DNA from: SVQP01 sp045603085
Lineage (GTDB): Bacteria > Bacillota > Clostridia > Oscillospirales > CAG-272
Direction: 5' to 3'
DNA length: 10,199 bases
Assembly: GCA_045603085.1 (NCBI GenBank)
Contig: JAZULL010000076.1
Location: forward strand, 1-10,199
The notes beneath the pieces were generated by a model. It was not told the origin of the DNA. It made no database searches and saw only the letters and a program-made list of their open reading frames with translations. Position numbers and translations under genes: made by a program. Below, piece by piece: positions 4,813 to 10,199 of this stretch (position 1 is its first letter; every line of letters begins with the position of its first letter).

Positions 4813-6612
4813 TTAACTGACCGGCGCACCCGGTTCGGGCATTGGATCTCGGTCAACTGTTGCATTCACTTCGCTGTCCCATACAATAGAAATTTCAGAT
4901 CCATTGTAGGACAAAACGCCTGTACGAACAGCGTCATGCTTCATAGACTCTGTTTCTTTGACACACAAAACACCGTCTCGCAAAAAGAGGTAATAGTCGC
5001 CAAGTACTCCACCCGTCTCGGTAAAAACCGTTTCTTTTGCTGAAAAATCAATAATCACAATACCCTGACGAACTATACCATAACCAATGCTTCTACCAAA
5101 GCAAAGCTCGGGAGTGCCATCGCCGGTCAGATCACTCAAATAAAAGCTGGTACAATATCCGCCAAACAAACATGTGTCATCCACATAAATCTCTCCACTC
5201 TCTCTATGCTCGATCACCGCATTGCCGAGCTCAGGTAAAGAAACCGAGAAATACGGATATCTCTCACTATCATCAGGGTGATATGCATCCCATATTCTCA
5301 AGCCGTTCCCTTGGGGCTTTCCGCTTTCCGGCTCTGTCGTATTAGGGCTTGTTTCGGACGGCTCGGTGGTAAGTGCTTCGGCATCCTGCGTGCCGGCCAA
5401 TTCTCCATATCCCGGCACGGGATCGGTCAGACAGGCCATAAAGTAGATGCTGTCATACTGCAGACCTCCGTTCCAGCCCGTTCCCCAATAGTACGCCTGT
5501 AAATAGCACTGCAGCGCCAATCTTCCATCCGGCAAAACCATCACCTGACCGATGTCTTTTCCCGAATTTCCCAAGCATCCTTCGGAAAGTCTGTCCATAT
5601 ATGCGCTGATCTGACCGATTATCTCCTGCGGGATATCTTGTGCATAGCGCATAGACCCCAAATAGCTGAACTTAATGCTACGCATATTTCCCGCGCGGTC
5701 AAAACGAACGATTGCACGGTCACAGCTCTTTCGATCCCCAACGTATCTGATATATTCACAGTAATAAAAGCCCGATTGTTCGTATATGCTCGGTGTATAC
5801 GCTTCGGGATCACGCACGTTGCTTGCCAAAAGCTCATACGTCGCGTCGAGCATTTCCTGCTCAGTCAAAGCAAAGGAGGCCGGTTGATCCACAGTTTCAA
5901 AGTATTCCCTGCAAACACATTCCCCGGTTTCCACGTCCACAAATGCATAGTATTCCGAGCCATCCTCTTGCGTCAGATAATACATGTGTACCGCCTGACT
6001 CTGAAGCGATGACGTCAATGACAACACGTACGGCAAGGCCAAAGATTCTTCAAAAGAAGATTGACCGCCCGTCAGATAATAGTACGGTGCCGCATCGGGA
6101 TCCTGATATTCTTCACGGTAAAAATTGAAGTCAATTTCATCCGAAAAAAATCCCCCTGCCGATGACGAAACACTGTAGGTCAGATATTCCGGCTCATCCA
6201 GATATGCCCCATATTGCAAGCTCTTGAAAGCATAATCCGGGTACTGCGAATGCGTCAGAACGTTGAGAACGGGCACGTTTTGCATGATCTCCCACAGCGT
6301 AGGTGACACGTTCTGCTCGATGTGCTCGGCTGTTTGCTCCTGCCAAGGCTTAAAGCCCTCAATGCGGTTGAGCTGCTCGCTCAAGGCTCCGGGGTCCCCT
6401 CGCAAAATGGCTCTGCCCTCGGGGTGTGCAAGCATCCCCACCGGCACGCACGCGCCGATGACCAAGACAAGGCAGGCCGCTATGATAAGCACGCGCAGAG
6501 CGCGCTTTTTGCGCATGGCCTTGTGGGACAGTTGCAGATCCATTTTGCGGTATCTTTCCAAAAATCGGTCGTCAAGCTCGCCGATCAGGCTGAAAAATTG
6601 CTCCTTTTTCAT
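4813..6612 (-). CDS. Membrane-anchored putative anti-sigma factor with large extracellular sensor region
   Basis: This 599-residue protein has a short cytosolic head (1-37, MKKEQFFSLIGELDDRFLER...), one membrane segment (about 38-62, LIIAACLVLVIGACVPVGML) and a large outside part. Residues 63-405 are Tyr-rich and mixed alpha/beta, with stretches such as YYAFVDVETGECVCREYFET that resemble PepSY-like folds. A Thr/Ser/Pro/Glu linker (about 406-437) leads to a C-terminal beta-rich domain with DLTGDGTPELCF (494-505), similar to the calcium-binding-like repeats of FG-GAP/VCBS proteins. The role is inferred from context: its ATG overlaps the stop of an ECF sigma gene by 4 nt (ATGA), and the head resembles clostridial anti-sigma heads. 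It probably holds the sigma factor until an envelope signal arrives. No zinc-binding HxxxCxxC motif is present, so it is not a ZAS-type anti-sigma. Sensor ligand unknown. Confidence 0.75.
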   Translation of the reverse strand: MKKEQFFSLIGELDDRFLERYRKMDLQLSHKAMRKKRALRVLIIAACLVLVIGACVPVGMLAHPEGRAILRGDPGALSEQLNRIEGFKPWQEQTAEHIEQNVSPTLWEIMQNVPVLNVLTHSQYPDYAFKSLQYGAYLDEPEYLTYSVSSSAGGFFSDEIDFNFYREEYQDPDAAPYYYLTGGQSSFEESLALPYVLSLTSSLQSQAVHMYYLTQEDGSEYYAFVDVETGECVCREYFETVDQPASFALTEQEMLDATYELLASNVRDPEAYTPSIYEQSGFYYCEYIRYVGDRKSCDRAIVRFDRAGNMRSIKFSYLGSMRYAQDIPQEIIGQISAYMDRLSEGCLGNSGKDIGQVMVLPDGRLALQCYLQAYYWGTGWNGGLQYDSIYFMACLTDPVPGYGELAGTQDAEALTTEPSETSPNTTEPESGKPQGNGLRIWDAYHPDDSERYPYFSVSLPELGNAVIEHRESGEIYVDDTCLFGGYCTSFYLSDLTGDGTPELCFGRSIGYGIVRQGIVIIDFSAKETVFTETGGVLGDYYLFLRDGVLCVKETESMKHDAVRTGVLSYNGSEISIVWDSEVNATVDRDPMPEPGAPVS

Positions 6613-7196
6613 ACGTCGATCCCCTCCTCTTCAAAGCGGGCACGAAGCTCGCGCTTGATCTCGGCCAATTCTCTGTTGACCGAGGACGTGCTGCAGGAAA
6701 GTCTTTTGGAGATCTGCGCTACGGTAAAGGAATAGAAATAGCGGGACATAAATACGTACACTCTTCGGTCGGTCGCGCTGTCCAGATACTCGGCAAGAAT
6801 GCGTCTGACCGTGGCGGCCTGCAGGTCGCTTGCAAGATCGTGCGGATCGGGGAGAAACTCCTGCACCTCGTCCAAGGGATGACAGGCTTCTGCCGGCACG
6901 CGCTTTTTACGGTTGGCCTTCTCGATGCGGCTCAGCGAAAGATTGCGCGTGATCTTAGCCAGAAATGCATGAAAAATATTCGGTCTTTCGGGCGGAATGG
7001 CATTCCAGGTTCGCAGATACGTATCCTGCAGGCATTCCTCGGCATCCTGCTCGTTGGCAAGAATGTTATAGGCCACCGTGTGCAGATACTCGCTGTATTT
7101 TTTATCGGTCTCGTCAATGGCGCGCTCTTCCCTGGCAAAATACAGATCAATGATCTGCTCGTCGGTCAGCACGCCACCGCGTTTTGTCTGTCCCAT
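6609..7196 (-). CDS. ECF-type RNA polymerase sigma factor
   Basis: This 195-residue sigma-70 family protein has only regions 2 and 4. Region 2 (about 16-92) includes DAEECLQDTYLRTWNAIPP (51-69) and FHAFLAKITRNLSLSR (75-90), the core-binding and -10-recognising part. A linker with EFLPDPHDLASDL follows. Region 4 (about 140-190) has a helix-turn-helix around FTVAQISKRLSCSTSSVNRE (157-176), with the usual AxxLxxSxxxV spacing, for -35 recognition. Length is typical of ECF factors. AAGGAGG 7 nt before the ATG supports the start. The gene overlaps the putative anti-sigma gene by ATGA, giving near-equal translation. Its own promoter is a housekeeping type, so basal expression should not need the sigma itself. 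The regulon is not visible in this window. Confidence 0.93.
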   Translation of the reverse strand: MGQTKRGGVLTDEQIIDLYFAREERAIDETDKKYSEYLHTVAYNILANEQDAEECLQDTYLRTWNAIPPERPNIFHAFLAKITRNLSLSRIEKANRKKRVPAEACHPLDEVQEFLPDPHDLASDLQAATVRRILAEYLDSATDRRVYVFMSRYFYSFTVAQISKRLSCSTSSVNRELAEIKRELRARFEEEGIDV

Positions 7197-7277
7197 TCGT
7201 GTGCCTCCTTAAATATTGTGTTGTCTTGTGGGCCTTCACTTATATAGACCGCGTTTTTGGGAAAATGTATCACCTGT

Positions 7278-7306
7278 ATTATAACACAGAGCAAAAAATG
7301 TTGCAA
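7278..7306 (-). promoter_or_regulatory. Promoter of the sigma/anti-sigma operon
   Basis: The -35 box TTGCAA (7306-7301), a 17-bp spacer and a perfect TATAAT (7283-7278). The start is near 7271, with a leader of about 75 nt before the ATG at 7196. The -35 box lies only 3 bp downstream of the U tract of the CPBP gene terminator, so the two operons are tightly packed but insulated. Confidence 0.8.
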
Positions 7307-7309
7307 TAG

Positions 7310-7339
7310 AAAAAGAGCCTCGCGACAGCAAGGCTCTTT
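7310..7339 (-). terminator. Intrinsic terminator of the ftsK-lgt-CPBP operon
   Basis: Perfect 9-bp arms AAAGAGCCT (minus strand 7339-7331) and AGGCTCTTT (7320-7312) enclose a 10-nt loop. The 3' arm runs into further T, giving CTCTTTTTC. It begins 2 nt after the CPBP stop codon. Confidence 0.85.
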
Positions 7340-7341
7340 AC

Positions 7342-8199
7342 TTATTCTGTAATCCCGGTCTGCTCCTCGGGCTTTTTACGCTCGGGAAACAGTCGCTCGA
7401 TGTCCTCGGGCTTGATACGGAGAATGCTGATCACCATGAACACGGTGACGATCACGGCAAGCACGGCGGTGATGACCACGGTCGCGGTATCCCAGCGCAC
7501 GCCGCCACCCAGATACAGGATGGTGCCGCCGATATCAAACACGGTATGCAACAGCACGCAATACCAGATGTTAGCGGTTTTGAGCAGCACGATGGCGCAC
7601 ATGCCGCCGATCAGGAAGGAATATCCCACCTGCATGACGGTCGCGCCCACGCCTGCGCCAACCGCGAGGTTGACCAGATGCACAAGCCCGAACACGGCAC
7701 AGCATGCGGCGGTCGTCCAGAAGATCTGCTTTGTGGATTTGCGTCGGCCGTCCAGCACCATCAGATAGAACAGTCCGCGGAATGCAAATTCCTCGAAAAG
7801 TCCGATGGACAGACAGTACAGCACCACCATGACCACGCCCATGGGCGGGTCGGTCACGTAAGCCGCGCCCGTGACAAGGCCGATCAGCGGGAAATTGTTG
7901 ACGGCAACTGCCAGCGAGGGCAACACAAACAAAAGCGATCTCAAAATCGGCTTTTGCAGAGGATTGAACACGCGATAGCCCATATACACGGTCATGCAGA
8001 TGAACACGATAAAGCCTGCGGTATCCATGACCATGGTGTCCAGCATGGCCTTGCGGAATTCCGCATCGGTGACCCAGCCGGCCAGCACCTCGTTTGCCAC
8101 CAGCGCGTCCGCCCACAAAAGCTTATACAGCACCACCAGCACCGCGCAAGCGGCCAGGATGATCATGCAGACCTTGCGGTTAAGTTGCAGACGCTTCAT
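7342..8199 (-). CDS. CPBP family intramembrane glutamic protease
   Basis: This 285-residue polytopic membrane protein has about eight hydrophobic segments. The family's catalytic set is present: EEFAFR (136-141, the EExxxR motif), FGLVH (170-174, FxxxH) and LLHTVFD (216-222, with H218 and D222). CPBP proteases (CAAX-like, Rce1/Abi relatives) cleave within the membrane; in bacteria roles include bacteriocin immunity or processing and regulatory proteolysis, and the substrate here is unknown. The open frame extends to 8286, but those residues are Arg/Pro-rich and unlike a membrane N-terminus. GAGGTG ends a few bases before two adjacent ATGs (8202 and 8199), and either could be used. The start overlaps the 3' end of the Lgt-like gene by about 20 bp, so the two are cotranscribed. 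The C-terminal tail is charged and probably cytosolic. Confidence 0.9.
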   Translation of the reverse strand: MKRLQLNRKVCMIILAACAVLVVLYKLLWADALVANEVLAGWVTDAEFRKAMLDTMVMDTAGFIVFICMTVYMGYRVFNPLQKPILRSLLFVLPSLAVAVNNFPLIGLVTGAAYVTDPPMGVVMVVLYCLSIGLFEEFAFRGLFYLMVLDGRRKSTKQIFWTTAACCAVFGLVHLVNLAVGAGVGATVMQVGYSFLIGGMCAIVLLKTANIWYCVLLHTVFDIGGTILYLGGGVRWDTATVVITAVLAVIVTVFMVISILRIKPEDIERLFPERKKPEEQTGITE

Positions 8200-9079
8200 C
8201 ATGCACCTCTGCGGCCTGCTCGGTCTCCTGCCCTGCCGCCTGCTCGGCATATTTGCGGGCGGTATAGCCTCTGACGTACCTCTCAAGGAAGATCACGCCC
8301 GCGCCCACCGCGATCAGAAGCAGCGCGGTCTGCTGAGAGGGAGACAGGAACGGGAGAATGCCCTCTCCTCTTGCATCGGCACGCAGATACTCGGCAAAGA
8401 ATCTCCACACACCGTAGGCCATCATATAGATAGAAAGATTATAATGCTTGTTCTTTAACACACGAAGGATCAGCACGGCGGCCAGCGCAAACAGGAACAG
8501 CGCCTCAAGCAGCTGTACCGGAACAGCGTAAAACGGCTTAACCGAGCCGTCGGTATACAGCGTATAAAAGGTGAAGGTGTACCACTGCTTTTCGGCACAC
8601 ACAGCACCGTGACAGCAGCCCGCGCCCAGGCATCCCAGTCGGCCAAAGCCGTGCGCCAGCGGGATAATGGCACCTGCGATGTGCGCCGTGGGGAAAAAGT
8701 GATGAATGTGCTCCTGCTTTTTGAACAGCAGCGAGCCAATACCGAAATATACGATCAAAAACACCAGCACGCCGCCCACAAGGCCGCCGTAGAAGGTGGC
8801 ACCCGTGCCCCAGAAGTCCCAGAATTTTGCATCGGGCGCGGTGGCAAGGGCAGCCTTCCAGTTATAGAAGGTCTGGGTCAGCGCGGCGGCATAATAGCCA
8901 AGGCCGATCGCGACAAGACCCGAGATCAGCGTGAAATTCTGAATCTTAGCCCTGTATTTCGCTCTGTCCGCAAACACGCGATACAAAGCAAGGCAAGACA
9001 GCACACCGATCATAAGAAAGATCTCGTACAGTCCCAGTCGGAACTGCTCGCCTAAATCAATAATGTTATAAGGATACAA
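8180..9079 (-). CDS. lgt: Divergent Lgt-like prolipoprotein diacylglyceryl transferase
   Basis: This 299-residue polytopic membrane protein belongs to the Lgt family, whose members transfer diacylglycerol from phosphatidylglycerol to the lipobox cysteine. Family landmarks are ATFYGGLVGG (94-103), HGFGRLGCLGAGCCHG (143-158), VPVQLLEALF (186-195) and YGVWRFFAEYLRAD (222-235, with R226, E230, R233). It departs from canonical Lgt: Tyr97 replaces the His of SFHGG, and the GRxGNFxNxE signature reads GRLGCLGAGCC, so Asn and Glu are replaced by Cys150 and Cys155. R147 is kept. Such GCC variants form an annotated Lgt-like branch whose activity I cannot vouch for. The start codon is TTG (9079), with GGAGG 7 nt upstream. 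The tail (275-299) is charged and Ala/Glu-rich. It lies 18 nt after the ftsK stop and overlaps the CPBP protease gene. Confidence 0.85.
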   Translation of the reverse strand: MYPYNIIDLGEQFRLGLYEIFLMIGVLSCLALYRVFADRAKYRAKIQNFTLISGLVAIGLGYYAAALTQTFYNWKAALATAPDAKFWDFWGTGATFYGGLVGGVLVFLIVYFGIGSLLFKKQEHIHHFFPTAHIAGAIIPLAHGFGRLGCLGAGCCHGAVCAEKQWYTFTFYTLYTDGSVKPFYAVPVQLLEALFLFALAAVLILRVLKNKHYNLSIYMMAYGVWRFFAEYLRADARGEGILPFLSPSQQTALLLIAVGAGVIFLERYVRGYTARKYAEQAAGQETEQAAEVHDEASAT

Positions 9080-9097
9080 TGTTCGTCCTCCAATAAT

Positions 9098-10199
9098 TTA
9101 ATCAGCTTTACCGTTCATGCGGAGCTCGTCCAGATCCGACTTGGTCACCAGCACCTTACGCGGCTTGTTGCCGTCCTGCGCCGAGATAAAGCCAAGCTCC
9201 TCCATGCGGTCAAGCAGACCCGCCGCACGGCCGTAACCGACCTTGAGATAACGCTGGAGCATCGAGGTAGAGGCCTTACCCTCGGTTACCACGACCTCAA
9301 CGGCCTCCCAAAGCTTTTCGTCCTCGCCGTCATCGCCGCCAAGGTCACCGTCAGCACCGCCACCGGAGCCCTTCTTGGCATTGCCGCACTTGGCAGCCTC
9401 TTCGTCGATCTGTCTTGTAAAGTTATCGTTATACTTGGCAGAGCCGTTCTGGGTCTTGACAAAGTTGACCACGCGCTCAACCTCACCGTCGCTGACGAAT
9501 GCGCCCTGCACACGCATGGGCTTGGAGCTGCCGACGGGTGCATACAGCATATCGCCGCGGCCGATCAGCTTTTCCGCGCCGCCCACGTCAATGATGGTTC
9601 TGGAGTCGACCTGAGAGGACACGGTGAACGCGATACGGGAAGGAATGGTGGCCTTGATCAAGCCGGTCACGACGTCAACGGACGGACGCTGTGTACCGAT
9701 GATGATATGAATACCGGCGGCTCTTGCCTTCTGCGCAAGACGGCAGATGGAGTCTTCAACGTCGCCGGGGGCGGTGAGCATAAGGTCTGCAAGCTCGTCG
9801 ATGATAATGACGATCTTGGGCATGATGGGCATATCGGGGTTGTCCTTGGCAACAGCGTTATAGCCCTCGATATCGCGCACACCAGCCGCCTCGATTATCT
9901 CAAAGCGGTTTTCCATTTCCGTACAAGCCCACGCCAAAGCACCCGCCGCCTTCTTGGGGCTGGTGACCACGGGCACGAGCAGGTGAGGAAGCTTATTGTA
10001 AAGGGCAAGCTCAACCTTTTTTGGGTCGATGAGTATGAGCTTGAGCTCCTCGGGGGTCGCTCTGTACAAAAGGCTGATGATTATTGAGTTGATACAAACG
10101 GATTTACCCATACCCGTAGCACCTGCGATAAGCATGTGTGGCATTTTAGCAATATCGCCAAGCACTGCGTTACCGGTAACGTCCTTGCCGAAGCATGCC
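9098..10199 (-). CDS. ftsK: DNA translocase FtsK/SpoIIIE, C-terminal part (cut by window edge)
   Basis: About 366 residues of the motor and DNA-reading end are visible; the frame is open to the window edge and the N-terminal membrane domain lies outside. It begins inside FGKDVTGN..LGDIAKMPHM, followed by Walker A GATGMGKSVC (Met where Ser is usual), LILIDPKKVEL, Walker B KIVIIIDELADLM, GTQRPSVDVVTGLIKATIPS, and IDVGGAEKLIGRGDMLY. After an acidic Gly/Asp-rich linker, the C-terminal winged-helix gamma domain follows (LWEAVEVVVTEGKASTSMLQRYLKVGYGRA). FtsK/SpoIIIE hexamers pump double-stranded DNA at division or sporulation septa, and the gamma domain reads polar sequence repeats. Which paralogue this is cannot be told without the N-terminus. 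An apparent start at 10165 is an internal GTG, not the true start. It is the upstream gene of the ftsK-lgt-CPBP cluster. Confidence 0.95.
   Translation of the reverse strand, partial: ACFGKDVTGNAVLGDIAKMPHMLIAGATGMGKSVCINSIIISLLYRATPEELKLILIDPKKVELALYNKLPHLLVPVVTSPKKAAGALAWACTEMENRFEIIEAAGVRDIEGYNAVAKDNPDMPIMPKIVIIIDELADLMLTAPGDVEDSICRLAQKARAAGIHIIIGTQRPSVDVVTGLIKATIPSRIAFTVSSQVDSRTIIDVGGAEKLIGRGDMLYAPVGSSKPMRVQGAFVSDGEVERVVNFVKTQNGSAKYNDNFTRQIDEEAAKCGNAKKGSGGGADGDLGGDDGEDEKLWEAVEVVVTEGKASTSMLQRYLKVGYGRAAGLLDRMEELGFISAQDGNKPRKVLVTKSDLDELRMNGKAD

Noticed and set aside
7546..8274. Plus-strand open frame of 242 residues rich in His and Gln
   Set aside because: It is antisense to the CPBP protease gene; composition is abnormal and there is no ribosome binding site.

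Overview
The window looks like a stretch of core chromosome from a low-to-moderate GC Firmicute, most likely an uncultured gut-type Clostridia (Oscillospirales or Christensenellales-like). This rests on strong AGGAGG-type ribosome binding sites, near-consensus TTGACA/TATAAT promoters with 17-18 bp spacers, an ECF sigma/anti-sigma pair of the kind common in Clostridia, and clostridial-looking RecA, RecX and FtsK/SpoIIIE proteins. No phage, plasmid, insertion sequence or CRISPR was seen. Taxonomy is inferred from style, not from a search.

Reading on the minus strand from the right edge: the C-terminal part of an FtsK/SpoIIIE DNA translocase (cut by the window edge), a divergent Lgt-like prolipoprotein diacylglyceryl transferase with a TTG start, and an overlapping CPBP intramembrane protease form one likely operon that ends at a good intrinsic terminator (7310-7339). 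Next to it, a TTGCAA-17-TATAAT promoter drives an ECF sigma factor. The sigma gene shares an ATGA overlap with a 599-residue single-pass membrane protein that is probably its anti-sigma/sensor partner. That operon ends at a GC-rich hairpin (4771-4798).

Between the sensor gene and the next locus lies a 238-bp gap holding an unusual set of interlocked inverted repeats (4622-4706). The only plus-strand gene, a small P-loop kinase-like protein of the FlaR/adenylate-kinase-like group (4071-4574), is divergent from recA. The recA-recX operon has a fully consensus promoter. It is followed by a compact regulatory knot in which the recX terminator overlaps the start site of the next operon. That operon encodes a secreted lipoprotein with a ComEC-like metallo-beta-lactamase domain and a HemG-like flavodoxin.

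The left end carries tRNA-Lys(TTT) with an encoded CCA and its own promoter under a long dyad. Beyond it is an array of about nine short palindromes set in a repeated AT-rich spacer whose orientation flips in the middle.

The genes are mostly housekeeping: recombination, chromosome segregation, lipoprotein maturation and envelope sensing. The least explained parts are the non-coding structures: the palindrome array, the interlocked repeats, and the promoter/terminator overlap. The next most interesting are the altered catalytic motif of the Lgt-like protein and the unassigned sensor domain of the anti-sigma protein.
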